This document shows positions 35,313-44,273 of a DNA stretch of 64,000 nt, one piece after another; within the stretch, counting starts at the first letter, position 1, and every line of letters begins with the position of its first letter. A program made the translations under genes and the position numbers. The DNA is from Verrucomicrobium sp. BvORR106 (GTDB taxonomy: Bacteria > Verrucomicrobiota > Verrucomicrobiia > Verrucomicrobiales > Verrucomicrobiaceae): positions 1-64,000 of the forward strand of contig NZ_BATR01000010.1 in assembly GCF_000739655.1 (NCBI RefSeq), in the 5' to 3' direction. Below the pieces are notes generated by a model. It did not search any database. It was not told the DNA's origin and saw only the letters and a program-made list of their open reading frames with translations.

Positions 35313-35384
35313 TGTAGAAGAACCGTCTCGGTTCTTGCTCCCGAATCACCCAGCCCCCCCAAGAGCCGGGACGGCTCTTCTACA
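35313..35384. repeat. BIME-like pair of REP hairpins
   Basis: Two 24-bp arms (35313-35336 and 35361-35384) are inverted copies at 21 of 24 positions. Each arm is itself a perfect hairpin: AAGAACCG-TCT-CGGTTCTT and AAGAGCCG-GGA-CGGCTCTT, with TGTAG at the outer side of each. Base changes between arms are compensatory, so the hairpins are kept. Weak inverted similarity continues outward for about 30 bp (GGCAAGG on both sides). It sits between the stop of the DUF1501 gene and the convergent ABC permease gene and could terminate both transcripts. Confidence 0.75.
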
Positions 35385-35414
35385 TTCCCTTGCGCCCCAG
35401 CGCTTCCTTGCCCC

Positions 35415-36194
35415 CTACGTCGTCAGAATCTTCTGCACTTTCCGGTAAGCCCAATATCCCAGGCCGGCGGTGAAGGCGAGCAAGAGCCCTAGATGCCAGG
35501 CGATCTCTCCGGGATGCCATTGCCCCCAGGCACTGAGCTGGAGCAGTCGCACCCCGTGGTAGAAGGGGGAGAACTGCACAATCACGCTCAGCACTGGCCG
35601 GTCTCCCAACGGGAAGAACACGCCCGACAGATAGAAGATGGGTGCAATGAGGAAGGAATAAACCGTCTGGAACTGGTTGATGTTCCGCACCATGGCGGAG
35701 GCCAGCAGACCGATGGCTCCACAGGGCACGGCAAGCAGTCCAGAAATCACCGGGAAGGCAAAGACTGCCCACGGATTGCTCAGCAGCCCCATAAACAGGA
35801 GGAAGATCCCGACCGTGCCGCCCATCATCGCCGCGCGGATGTAACCCCAGAGAAACTCCCCGATCACCACCTCCTTCACCCCGATGGGGGTGGTGAGCAT
35901 GGCCTTGAAGACGGATTCGAAGGTCATCTTCACATAGAACCCATAGCTGCTTTCAAAAAAGGCCGTGAAGAGCGCAGTCGTGGCGACCATGCCAGGGGCC
36001 AGATACTGGGCATAAGACAGGCCACCGATCTCGCCAATGAACGGAGAGAGGCCCATGCCCAGAGCGGTGAGCATGAGCGCAGGATCTGCCAGCGTGGGGG
36101 AGATGTTCGCCAGGAAATCCTTGCGATACACCACCCAGTTGCGGACGACCACATGCCAGGCGAGCTGAAAGGAGGTGCGGAATTCGTCAGTCAT
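35415..36194 (-). CDS. ABC-2 type transporter permease
   Basis: The 259-residue integral membrane protein belongs to the ABC-2 permease family (NodJ/DrrB-like). About six hydrophobic segments are visible, for example MVATTALFTAFFESSYGFY, AAMMGGTVGIFLLFMGLL, VFAFPVISGLLAVPCGAIGLL, the segment QTVYSFLIAPIFYLSGVFFP and LGLLLAFTAGLGYWAYRKV. The cytoplasmic N-terminus is followed by a first helix. It forms an exporter with the ATPase encoded upstream, whose stop overlaps this start by 8 bp. The substrate is unknown; relatives export polysaccharides, lipid-linked oligosaccharides or drugs. Confidence 0.9.
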   Translation of the reverse strand: MTDEFRTSFQLAWHVVVRNWVVYRKDFLANISPTLADPALMLTALGMGLSPFIGEIGGLSYAQYLAPGMVATTALFTAFFESSYGFYVKMTFESVFKAMLTTPIGVKEVVIGEFLWGYIRAAMMGGTVGIFLLFMGLLSNPWAVFAFPVISGLLAVPCGAIGLLASAMVRNINQFQTVYSFLIAPIFYLSGVFFPLGDRPVLSVIVQFSPFYHGVRLLQLSAWGQWHPGEIAWHLGLLLAFTAGLGYWAYRKVQKILTT

Positions 36195-37215
36195 TGTCGT
36201 CGAGCTCGCGGCCGGTGAGTTTCAGGTAAACGTCTTCGAGATTGGAAGGGCGCAATTGCAGGGCGGTGGCACCCAGCGTCTGCTGCAGGGCTAGCAGATC
36301 ATCGATCCGCGGAGCACGCACACAGCACTGTCGCCCTTGATGGAACAACTCCCAGCCTGTCTGAAGCTCCGCTTTGATCTGCTCTTCCAGGTCATGGCCG
36401 AAAGTGGCCACAAACCCGGGCGTCTCCTGATCAATGAGCGCACGTGGAGCCCCCGCTCCCACCACGATGCCGCGGTTCAGAATGATGATGCGGTCACAGA
36501 GGATCTCCGCCTCATGCATGTAGTGGGTGGTGACCATGACGGTCTTGCCCGCCTGGCGATAGGAAATCACCTTTTCCCACAGCAAGTGACGCACGGCGGG
36601 GTCCAGCCCGGTGGTGGGCTCATCCAGAATGAGGACCTCAGGATCCGAGAGAAGCGCCCGCACAAATGCGAGACGGCGTTTCATGCCCCCGGAGAGTGTC
36701 TTGATGGGGGCCTCCTTCTTGTGATCCAGAGACATGTGGGCCAGCAGATCCTGAATGCGGGGCAGGGCAGCTTTCTTGTCCACCCCCTCAAAACGCGCGT
36801 AGAGCCGCATGTTCTCCATGACGGTGAGCCCTTCATCCAGAGCATTCTCCTGAGGCACCACGCCGAGCCTTTCCTTGATCTTGCGCGGGTTCTCCGCAGG
36901 ATCGTAGCCGAAGACCCTGAGGTCACCGCCGGTACGCAGCACCGCTCCGTACAAGCAGCCGATGAAGGTGGACTTGCCAGCGCCGTTGGGCCCCAACAGG
37001 CCGACACATTCCCCTCTTTTCACCTCCAGATCCAGCCCCTGCAATGCGGCGAAGTCGCCAAACTTTTTGGCCACAGCCCGGGCCACGATGACAGGTTCAG
37101 CATCAGAGACCGCAGCGGCCGGAGTGTCAGGGGCAATGCTCACGCGCCCGATGGTAGGGACGCTGAGGCAAAGTGCAAGCACAACGGGTGCCTCCGCAGC
37201 ACACCGTCCGACCAT
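36187..37215 (-). CDS. ABC transporter ATP-binding protein
   Basis: The product has 342 residues from an ATG at 37215; a GTG at 37143 is a reasonable alternative, because the 24 residues before it look non-conserved. The nucleotide-binding domain holds Walker A GPNGAGKS, signature LSGGMKRR, Walker B VLILDEP and the H-loop VTTHYMHEAE, with a D-loop at TTGLDP. The C-terminal extension of about 80 residues is typical of exporter ATPases of the NodI/DrrA type. It drives the permease translated from the overlapping downstream gene. The transcript may begin upstream of the ceramidase-like gene, which ends 14 bp before. Confidence 0.92.
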   Translation of the reverse strand: MVGRCAAEAPVVLALCLSVPTIGRVSIAPDTPAAAVSDAEPVIVARAVAKKFGDFAALQGLDLEVKRGECVGLLGPNGAGKSTFIGCLYGAVLRTGGDLRVFGYDPAENPRKIKERLGVVPQENALDEGLTVMENMRLYARFEGVDKKAALPRIQDLLAHMSLDHKKEAPIKTLSGGMKRRLAFVRALLSDPEVLILDEPTTGLDPAVRHLLWEKVISYRQAGKTVMVTTHYMHEAEILCDRIIILNRGIVVGAGAPRALIDQETPGFVATFGHDLEEQIKAELQTGWELFHQGRQCCVRAPRIDDLLALQQTLGATALQLRPSNLEDVYLKLTGRELDDND

Positions 37216-37228
37216 ACGGGCTGCCCGC

Positions 37229-38665
37229 CTACCGCGACATCTCTCCCGTCATCTCCAGCAGGGCGTCCAGCATCTTCACCGCCGCCTGAGGTTCCAATGA
37301 GTTCGTGCCCGGCCAGGTCTCATACCCGCCGAGTTCAAAGTGACGCGGGGTGGGCAGGTACCCAAAGTAACCGTGGTTCAGCTCCACCATGAACGAGTGC
37401 TTGAGCGGGCTGCGCTTTTTGAACTCCAGACCTGTTTCCGCAAAGGTCTCACAGGGAAAGGTTCCGATGCAGATGTCACCAATCCGAAACGCCTGCAACG
37501 GAATGAGCGCGGGGCTCTTCCCCTCGCTGAGCTGCTGCACCCGCCGTGCATAGATGGCAGGCAGATCGGCCTTTACAGAGGGCACGTCGGCATTGGGCAG
37601 CTTTTCTTTCGCCCAAGCCAGCGTCTCCGGGCTCAGGACGCGCCAGGAAAGTTCGAGTTCGCGGAAACGCGCCTGCAGGGCCGCCTGATCCTTCCACTCC
37701 ACACCCGCCAGCGCGGCCTGCACCTTGGCCGCCACATCCTCCGCCACCTTTCTCATCTGGGCATAGGGCGGTGACGAGGGGCGTGGGTTGCGGAAGTTGA
37801 CGTTGTTGATGTCCCCGCTGGTGCCGTTGGCCAGGATGGGCACAAACGGCGGAAATTCATCGTCCTTTGCCCCATTGAGCCGCGCCAGCGCCGAGCAAAA
37901 CATGCCGTAGTAGTCTGCAGAGATCTCCCCATTGCCCACGCCACCCACATAGTGCAGCGAATACGCGGCAAAGACGGAAATCAACCGCCCTTGCGGCTCC
38001 CGCAGGGCGAGGATGGTCACCGTGGGATCGGTGGGACCAGCTGGCTCCACCAAGTTAGGGCTGCCTCCCGGTGGGTTCATCTTCACTTTGTCCACCTTGC
38101 CAAACGGGTTCACGGGAGCGGTCCCGTCCTTCATCACCCAGCGCCGGTTGAAAACATGCTCAGGCGCTTCCGCGGTGACAAAGCCGATCTGCGCTGGCCG
38201 CAGCGTGTTTACCGCACGACGCACGCCGTCGGCGATGCGACGGGCCACGAACTGCTGATAGGCATCGAGAGGCTGTTCCGAGACATAGCGGCTGTCCCCC
38301 AGGGCACTGGCTGCCGAGTGGGTGTGAGTGCCGGAGATCATCACCTGCGCAGGCGGGATGCCGGTTGACTCCTCGATCAAGCGTCGCGCCTCGATGCTCA
38401 CGCTGCGGTGCAGGCCGAGGAGGTCGCACACCACCAGCGCCAGCTTGGTCTTTCCGTCATCCAACACCAGACAGCGGGCGTGCAATTCATCATGCACGCC
38501 GGTGGCCGGGAATGGCACAAAGCCACCGATGATCTTCGCCCCCAGTTCTGGAGTGATGTTGCTCGTGGCCGCCCCAGCACGCAGTGGGGCTGACGAAGGT
38601 GCCGCCGCAGCCACCAGGCCTGCGGAGAGGCACATCACGAGGAAAACAGGCATCCATGATCTCAT
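37229..38665 (-). CDS. Neutral/alkaline ceramidase-like secreted protein
   Basis: The 478 residues carry a signal peptide (MPVFLVMCLSAGLVAAAAPSSA). Family blocks of the neutral/alkaline non-lysosomal ceramidase N-terminal domain are present: LRAGAATSNITPELGAKIIGG, LDDGKTKLALVVCDLLGL, VMISGTHTHSAAS and the Ser-containing ILANGTSGDINN. Metal-ligand His candidates are in GTHTHS. Ceramidases release fatty acid from ceramide; in Planctomycetes and Verrucomicrobia many such proteins occur and may act on other amides or be inactive. The typical C-terminal domain of full-length ceramidases is not evident. It faces the divergent AraC gene at 38815. Confidence 0.85.
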   Translation of the reverse strand: MRSWMPVFLVMCLSAGLVAAAAPSSAPLRAGAATSNITPELGAKIIGGFVPFPATGVHDELHARCLVLDDGKTKLALVVCDLLGLHRSVSIEARRLIEESTGIPPAQVMISGTHTHSAASALGDSRYVSEQPLDAYQQFVARRIADGVRRAVNTLRPAQIGFVTAEAPEHVFNRRWVMKDGTAPVNPFGKVDKVKMNPPGGSPNLVEPAGPTDPTVTILALREPQGRLISVFAAYSLHYVGGVGNGEISADYYGMFCSALARLNGAKDDEFPPFVPILANGTSGDINNVNFRNPRPSSPPYAQMRKVAEDVAAKVQAALAGVEWKDQAALQARFRELELSWRVLSPETLAWAKEKLPNADVPSVKADLPAIYARRVQQLSEGKSPALIPLQAFRIGDICIGTFPCETFAETGLEFKKRSPLKHSFMVELNHGYFGYLPTPRHFELGGYETWPGTNSLEPQAAVKMLDALLEMTGEMSR

Positions 38666-38736
38666 AGGTATCCTGCCTACGGACCGTTTTGGCCAAGCTT
38701 GCCATGCCCGTGCCGGGATGACCAGTCATGGGCACA

Positions 38737-38781
38737 TAAGTATCAGGCAGATGACTCGCATTTCCTTCGGCGCAAATACTT
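38737..38781. promoter_or_regulatory. Candidate AraC-family operator between ceramidase-like and AraC genes
   Basis: TAAGTATCAG at 38737-38746 is followed 25 bp later by an inverted relative (GCAAATACTT, 38772-38781). The same motif (TAAGTATCGG) occurs at 39757-39766, two bases before the ATG of the DUF1080 gene. Two copies upstream of genes next to the same AraC regulator suggest a binding site, but this is inferred from the repeat only. Confidence 0.4.
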
Positions 38782-38814
38782 GTCACAGTCTGATCCAGGC
38801 GGACATTTCCTACC

Positions 38815-39684
38815 GTGCATCTCGTCGTTGAAAAGCCCTCGCCCCTGGCCGCCACGGAACTGGTGGCGTGTGAGGTCGTGCGGGGGGACGACTTCGGCTG
38901 CGTCTGGCACCACCACCCCGAATGCGAGATCACCCTCGTGCTGCGCGGCGGGACCGAACGTATGGTGGGGGACAAGCTGACCCACCTGCGCCCGGGGGAT
39001 CTCACGCTGCTCGGGTCAGATCTGCCGCATGACTATCGCAACGATCACCCCGCCACGGGTCGCCGGTCACGGGTGGAAGCGATCGTGGTGCAGTTCATGC
39101 CGGATCTGTTGGGGGAGGGCTGGCTGCAGCATGCTTCCATGCAACGGGTTCATCAGTTGTTTCATCGTTCTCAACTTGGTCTGGAGGTCCGTGGTGCCAC
39201 CCGGAGGCGGACTGCCTTGAGATTGAAACAACTGTCCCGGGCGGCCGGGCTGCGACGCGTGGTGCTGCTGCTGGAGATCCTGGAAGACCTGGCGAAATCC
39301 AAGGATCTGGTGGAGATCGCCTCACCGGGCTTCCACGCACCGGCCCGCCATGGCTCGACAGACCGCATCGCGCCCATCATCACGCACATTGAGTCCCACC
39401 TGGCCGCGACCATCCACGTGCACGATCTGGCCCTCATGGCGGGGCTGAGTGAGAGCGCCTTCAGTCGTCTGTTCAAGAAATGCACCGGCCGCTCCGTGCC
39501 GCAGTACCTCAATGAACTGCGCATTGGCCGGGCCTGTCGGCTGCTCGCTGAGACGGACGACACCGTGGCCCGCATCGCCACCACTTGCGGCTACCCCTCC
39601 CCGGCAAACTTTCAGCGGCAGTTTCATCGGCATCAACAGCGCTCCCCGCTCGCCTACCGCGCTGCGGTAAGAGCCCGCGGATGA
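38815..39684 (+). CDS. AraC-family transcriptional regulator
   Basis: The 289 residues start with GTG. A cupin-type sensor domain occupies about 1-110 (CVWHHHPECEITLVLRGGTE, HLRPGDLTLLGSDLPHDY), which would bind a small ligand, probably a sugar. The C-terminal AraC double helix-turn-helix (about 190-285) has HVHDLALMAGLSESAFSRLF and IGRACRLLAETDDTVARIAT, then CGYPSPANFQRQFHRHQQRSP. It is divergent from the ceramidase-like gene and followed by DUF1080, so it may control either or both. Confidence 0.9.
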   Translation: MHLVVEKPSPLAATELVACEVVRGDDFGCVWHHHPECEITLVLRGGTERMVGDKLTHLRPGDLTLLGSDLPHDYRNDHPATGRRSRVEAIVVQFMPDLLGEGWLQHASMQRVHQLFHRSQLGLEVRGATRRRTALRLKQLSRAAGLRRVVLLLEILEDLAKSKDLVEIASPGFHAPARHGSTDRIAPIITHIESHLAATIHVHDLALMAGLSESAFSRLFKKCTGRSVPQYLNELRIGRACRLLAETDDTVARIATTCGYPSPANFQRQFHRHQQRSPLAYRAAVRARG

Positions 39685-39768
39685 CAAATGCATCCACGCC
39701 GGAAAAGGAGATTTCTTCGCCGGAAATGACGACACAGCGTCGGCCGTGGCCTTGCGTAAGTATCGGCC

Positions 39769-40638
39769 ATGATTATCCCCTCCAAAAAATCCGCAGCCAC
39801 GGCCCTCAGTGTCCTGCTGCTCCCCATGGCCTCCTTGCTGCCTGTCAGCGCCGCAGAACCGGTCAAAACCAAGATCGACCTGCTGGAGAGCATCAAGACC
39901 GGTGATGTGGACTACCACGTGAACCCCAAGGCGGACTTCCACGATGCTCCAAAGGACATCTGGACCATCCAGCCGGACAAGAACCTCCACGTGAGCGGGC
40001 GCGGCTACGGCTATGTGGCCACGAAGCAGGACTACCGTGACTACCACCTGGTGCTGGAGTTCAAGTGGGGTGCGAAGACCTGGGGCAAACGCGAGACCAA
40101 GGCACGTGACAACGGCTTGCTCCTGCACTCCCACGGACCTCACGGTGCGTACAGCGACACTTGGATGGCCAGCATCGAGGCGCAGATCATTGAAGGCGGA
40201 GTGGGTGACATTCTGGTCCTCTCTCCCAAAATGCCCGACGGCACGACGCTGACGACCTCCCTGAGCGCAGAGTTCGCACTGGACCGGGACAAGGAGAAGA
40301 TCTGGAAACCCGGCGCTCCCCGCCAAACGGTGACAGCGGGCCGCATCAACTGGGAGAAACGCGATGTGGACTGGGCGGACGTGGTGAACTTCCGTGGCAA
40401 GGAAGACGTGGAGTCGCCCTTCGGTGAATGGACACGCCTGGAGGTCATCGCCAAGGGCGACACGCTGCAATACTTCGTCAATGGCGCGAAGGTGAACGAG
40501 GCGTTCGAGTGCAAGCCCAGCCAGGGTAAGATCCTCCTCCAGACGGAAGGGGCAGAAATGATCGTGCGCCAATTTGAGTTGCATCCCCTGGGGGCCCTCA
40601 AGGTGTCCAAGCCCGCCACGGTGGCCGACGCCAAGTAG
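39769..40638 (+). CDS. DUF1080 secreted protein (3-keto-disaccharide hydrolase family)
   Basis: The 289 residues carry a signal peptide (ATALSVLLLPMASLLPVSA). The concanavalin-like jelly-roll of DUF1080 is recognisable by YVATKQDYRDYHLVLEFKWG, RDNGLLLHSHGPHG, MASIEAQIIEGGVGDI and the C-terminal GKILLQTEGAEMIVRQFELHPL. Members of this family hydrolyse 3-keto-disaccharides formed by GMC or Gfo/Idh dehydrogenases; the exact substrate is not readable here. It follows the AraC regulator and carries the putative operator at its start. The next gene follows after 30 bp. Confidence 0.9.
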   Translation: MIIPSKKSAATALSVLLLPMASLLPVSAAEPVKTKIDLLESIKTGDVDYHVNPKADFHDAPKDIWTIQPDKNLHVSGRGYGYVATKQDYRDYHLVLEFKWGAKTWGKRETKARDNGLLLHSHGPHGAYSDTWMASIEAQIIEGGVGDILVLSPKMPDGTTLTTSLSAEFALDRDKEKIWKPGAPRQTVTAGRINWEKRDVDWADVVNFRGKEDVESPFGEWTRLEVIAKGDTLQYFVNGAKVNEAFECKPSQGKILLQTEGAEMIVRQFELHPLGALKVSKPATVADAK

Positions 40639-40668
40639 AGCCCATTCTCAGTTTCCTCGCACCTCACC

Positions 40669-42201
40669 ATGAGCACGCCGCCTCCGCTGAACCGACGTCA
40701 CTTTCTCACTGCCACCGGTGCTGCCGTCATGGCGGGGCCGCTTGGGTCAACGTCGGTTCAAGCCGTTCCCAGCCCGGGGGCGATCCCGCAGGAGAACGCC
40801 CTGCCGGGTTCCCTGAACTGGCAGCTCACTCGCGTCCGGGTGGATGGCAAAAACTTCCGCTCCCCCTGGATCGAAGGCTACTGCTCCCGGCAGAGCGTGC
40901 TGGCCGGCCAGACGCTGGACATCATGGTCTCCGCCAAGCCGGCGCGGAAGTTCCACCTGGAAATCTTCCGGCTCGGCTACTACGGCGGACGGGGTGCGAG
41001 GAAAGTGCATGAGCTGGGTCCCCTGCAGGCCACCACCCAGCCCACGCCGCAGCCCGGGGCAAAAAACCTGCACGAATGCCGCTGGCAGCCCACCGTCACC
41101 CTGACCATTCCACCCGACTGGCGCAGCGGTGTTTACATCGGTCGCATGACGACCCTCCCGGACGCGGCAGACGAGGCGTACTGGCAGAGTTATGTGACCT
41201 TCATCGTGAGGGATGAACGCCCGGCAGACATCCTCTTCCAGTGCAGTGACAACACCTGGCAGGCCTACAACCGCTGGCCCAGTGACTTCTCCCTCTACAC
41301 CCATCCGCAGGGCGGCCAGGGCCCTTGGGCGGATGTCAGCTTTGACCGGCCCTATGGCCGCGAGGCGCAGTACAACGGGGTGGTCAACGATCCTCTCACG
41401 GTCGGCTCCGGGGAGTTTCTGCCCTTTGAGTTTCCCCTCGCCTACTGGCTGGAGCAACACGGCTACGATGTCACCTACTGCTCCAACAGCGATATGGTCA
41501 CCCCAGACCGCGGTTTGCGCTGCAAGGCCTTCCTGAGCGTGGGGCATGACGAGTACTGGGACATCCGCCAGTTCCGCAGTGTGGAGGCCATGAGGGATGC
41601 AGGAGTCAACCTGCTCTTTCTCTCTGGCAACTCGGTGTGCTGGGTCACGCCCATGCGCCCCAGCAGTGACGGCGTGCCACATCGCATCATTTCACGCGAC
41701 GGTCCCTATGGGGCCGAGCAGGAGTACGCCAGGAACCGGGAGGCCAACCACGGACCTTTCCCCGAGCGGGGACCGGACGAAGGGCTCCTCATGGGCGCGC
41801 GCAATGTCCGCCCAGTGAATGGCGGCGGAGACTGGATCTGTGAGAAACCGGACCACTGGATCTTCGAAGGCACCGGGATGAAGAAGGGGGAGGCCATCCC
41901 TGGTCTCATCGGCTGGGAGTACCATGGACAGCCTGCCACTGAGATTCCCGGCCTGGAAGTGGTGGGTGGTGGCACGGCCTGGGTGAGCGGCACGACTGCC
42001 CAGCAATGGACGGCGACGATCTATCCCGGTCCCCGCGGCAACTTTGTTTTCAACGCCTCCACCATCTTCTGGGCCCAGGGTCTCTCCACACCGCCCGGCC
42101 ATGTGCTGCCGTGGTCCCACTGGAGCCGCCCCCACGGCCCGGATGAGCGCGTGCAGCGGATGACGCGCAATCTGCTGACCCGCGCCCTGGCATCCCGCTG
42201 A
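40669..42201 (+). CDS. Tat-exported N,N-dimethylformamidase beta-subunit-like protein
   Basis: The 510-residue exported protein has a twin-arginine motif in RRHFLTATGAAVMAGPLG. The body shows the N,N-dimethylformamidase beta-subunit type fold: VLAGQTLDIMVSAKPARKFH, EIFRLGYYGGRGARKV, then CSDNTWQAYNRWPSDFSLY, with the metal/active-site region KAFLSVGHDEYWDIRQFRS and a Trp-rich C-terminus WAQGLSTPPGHVLPW. The true substrate of these many PVC homologues is unknown; amide hydrolysis is the family reaction. It lies 31 bp after DUF1080 and probably shares its transcript. Confidence 0.8.
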   Translation: MSTPPPLNRRHFLTATGAAVMAGPLGSTSVQAVPSPGAIPQENALPGSLNWQLTRVRVDGKNFRSPWIEGYCSRQSVLAGQTLDIMVSAKPARKFHLEIFRLGYYGGRGARKVHELGPLQATTQPTPQPGAKNLHECRWQPTVTLTIPPDWRSGVYIGRMTTLPDAADEAYWQSYVTFIVRDERPADILFQCSDNTWQAYNRWPSDFSLYTHPQGGQGPWADVSFDRPYGREAQYNGVVNDPLTVGSGEFLPFEFPLAYWLEQHGYDVTYCSNSDMVTPDRGLRCKAFLSVGHDEYWDIRQFRSVEAMRDAGVNLLFLSGNSVCWVTPMRPSSDGVPHRIISRDGPYGAEQEYARNREANHGPFPERGPDEGLLMGARNVRPVNGGGDWICEKPDHWIFEGTGMKKGEAIPGLIGWEYHGQPATEIPGLEVVGGGTAWVSGTTAQQWTATIYPGPRGNFVFNASTIFWAQGLSTPPGHVLPWSHWSRPHGPDERVQRMTRNLLTRALASR

Positions 42202-42250
42202 TCCCCTCAGCTTGTAATTTCATCGACTCACCCAGCTCCGACCCGTTCTC

Positions 42251-43186
42251 ATGACTCCCCCACTCTCCCCTGCCCCGAGCCGCCGACAGTTCCTCACCCA
42301 CGCGGCACTCACCGCCGGCGCCTGCCTGCTGCCAGCCGCCCACCAGGCCACGGCCGCCCAGCCGCCATATGAGCGCACCCTGAGGGACCGCCTCTGGATG
42401 TGGGGGCATGACTCCGGCTCGCTCGTACAGGGCTATGGCATTGGCAGCAAGGGCAGCGACATCGAGCCCGCGGCCGCGCTGGAGTACCTGGGCATCCCGA
42501 ACTGCTGTATGGTGCGCTTCACGGGCACGCCACTTCCCCCTTTCGACGACTACGTCAAGCAGTTCGCCAAGACCCGCCGCCTCACCTGGAGCTTCGTGGA
42601 TGGAGGAAAGAACTTCACCACCGCGCAGAAGCTTGAGCAGGCGCTGGACCTCGCAAAGCAGAACCCGCACCTGACCGGGCTGGACATGGATGATTTCTTC
42701 CTGGGAGATGCCCTGCCCAAGAACGGCGGAACGGATGCTGCCGCGCACCTGACCGTGGCGCAAGTCGCCCAGATCAGGAAGGACCTGAAGGCCCTGAGCC
42801 GGCCGCTGGATCTCTCCATGGTGATTTACACGAACCAGCTTCATCCGGTGATCCAGCCCCACGTGGATGTGGTGGATCAGGTGTACCTCTGGACCTGGAA
42901 GGCCCGGGAGCTGGCGAACCTGGAGGCAAACTTTGCCGCGTATCGCAAGATTGCCCCCACCAAGCCCACGTTACTGGGCATCTACATGTGGGACTTTGGC
43001 GAGAAGAAGACGATCCCCGTCTCCCTGATGGAGCACCAGTGCCGTCTCGGGCTGGACTGGCTGAAGCAGGGCCAGATCGAGGGGCTCATCTTCCACTGCA
43101 CGCCTCTCTGCGGCATGAAGCTGGAGGCCGTGGAATGGTCCAAGGACTGGATCGCCCGTCACGCGAACGACGTGGTGCGGCCATGA
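42251..43186 (+). CDS. Tat-exported protein of unknown function, possible TIM-barrel
   Basis: The 311-residue exported protein has the twin-arginine signal SRRQFLTHAALTAGACLL. The mature protein begins RDRLWMWGHDSGSLVQGYGI and has repeated strand-helix pattern with LEYLGIPNCCMVRFTG, LTGLDMDDFFLGDALP, DLSMVIYTNQLHPVIQP and PTLLGIYMWDFGEKKTIPV. Asp and Glu at strand ends (DMDDFF) suggest a glycosidase-like or metal-binding TIM barrel. I do not recognise a family. It lies 50 bp after the DMFase-like gene and precedes a second AraC regulator. Confidence 0.55.
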   Translation: MTPPLSPAPSRRQFLTHAALTAGACLLPAAHQATAAQPPYERTLRDRLWMWGHDSGSLVQGYGIGSKGSDIEPAAALEYLGIPNCCMVRFTGTPLPPFDDYVKQFAKTRRLTWSFVDGGKNFTTAQKLEQALDLAKQNPHLTGLDMDDFFLGDALPKNGGTDAAAHLTVAQVAQIRKDLKALSRPLDLSMVIYTNQLHPVIQPHVDVVDQVYLWTWKARELANLEANFAAYRKIAPTKPTLLGIYMWDFGEKKTIPVSLMEHQCRLGLDWLKQGQIEGLIFHCTPLCGMKLEAVEWSKDWIARHANDVVRP

Positions 43187-43223
43187 GCGTCTAAAATGCG
43201 TGAATCGTCCTCCAGGCTGATGT

Positions 43224-44156
43224 ATGCATTCCCAGTGCATCATGGCCGAGACGCGCGACATCCCTGACTATCCGCTCACTGACTACGTGCAGCCGGAGAT
43301 CGCCGAGCTGGGCCTGTACGTGGGACGTTTCGAGGTGCTCAACACCCAGATGGACCGCCCGCCCGGCATGCATCGCCACGGGCACTTCGAGCTCTTCTGG
43401 CTGCATGGTCCTGCGGAGCACTTCAATGACTTTGAGCACTTCAAGCTCCCGGCAGAGCGCCCCTCCTTCATTCTGGTGAGCCCAGGCCAGTTGCACCGGT
43501 GGGAGGGAGCCGATGACATTCGCGGCACGCTGATCTCCTTCACCACGGCGTTCTTCGATGGCAGAGAGCCTCCGCCCAGCCGCCTCATGCAACTGGGTTT
43601 CGTGAATCGCATGTGCTACCCACCGGTCCTCACGGCGGACGCCGACCTTGAGGAGGATGTCACCCCGCTCATAGCCCGGTGCGAGCAGGAGTATGCCAGC
43701 CGCGGGGAGGGATGGATGGAAGTCTGCCGGCACAGCATCCGGCTCATCCTGCTGCTCGCCAGTCGCGCCTGGTTGCGACACCAACCGGAGCCCAGGGAGA
43801 CGGGGCGCTCACGGGAGCTACTCCAGCGTTTCCAGGCGGAGGTGGAGAACAGCTTCCGCCAGCCAATGTCCGTGGCCTCCTACGCCAGGCGGCTGGGCGT
43901 GACAGCGGGGCATTTGAACGATGTGGTGAGGCAGTTCACCGCTGGCACGGCGGGGGAGCTGATCCACGCCCGGGAGCTCCTGGAGGCCCGACGGTTGCTC
44001 ATGCACACGGAGCTCAGTGTCTCGGAGATTGCCTATCAACTGGGGTACAAGGACCCCTCCTACTTTGCCCGGGTGTTCCGCAAGAGCACCGGCCAGGCCC
44101 CGGCGGATTTCCGTACCGCCATCCGTGAGACCTGCCGGGCTGGAGCAGGTGCCTGA
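43224..44156 (+). CDS. AraC-family transcriptional regulator
   Basis: The 310 residues have a cupin-like N-terminal sensor (MHRHGHFELFWLHGPAEHF, PSFILVSPGQLHRWEG) and C-terminal AraC DNA-binding domain at about 205-300. The domain has QPMSVASYARRLGVTAGHLN, ELLEARRLLMHTELSVSEIAY and the end motif LGYKDPSYFARVFRKSTGQ. ATG at 43242 is an alternative start. It is probably the regulator of the adjoining secreted genes or of the reductase genes downstream. Confidence 0.9.
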   Translation: MHSQCIMAETRDIPDYPLTDYVQPEIAELGLYVGRFEVLNTQMDRPPGMHRHGHFELFWLHGPAEHFNDFEHFKLPAERPSFILVSPGQLHRWEGADDIRGTLISFTTAFFDGREPPPSRLMQLGFVNRMCYPPVLTADADLEEDVTPLIARCEQEYASRGEGWMEVCRHSIRLILLLASRAWLRHQPEPRETGRSRELLQRFQAEVENSFRQPMSVASYARRLGVTAGHLNDVVRQFTAGTAGELIHARELLEARRLLMHTELSVSEIAYQLGYKDPSYFARVFRKSTGQAPADFRTAIRETCRAGAGA

Positions 44157-44273
44157 AGGGGTCGCCCCACCCCGGATCGGAACGTCATCCTCGAAAAGTA
44201 CTGGTCGGTCCGCGGATAGTGCTGGGATCCAGAATTGTGCGGATGGGCGTAGTGAGAGATGCTCCCACCAGCC

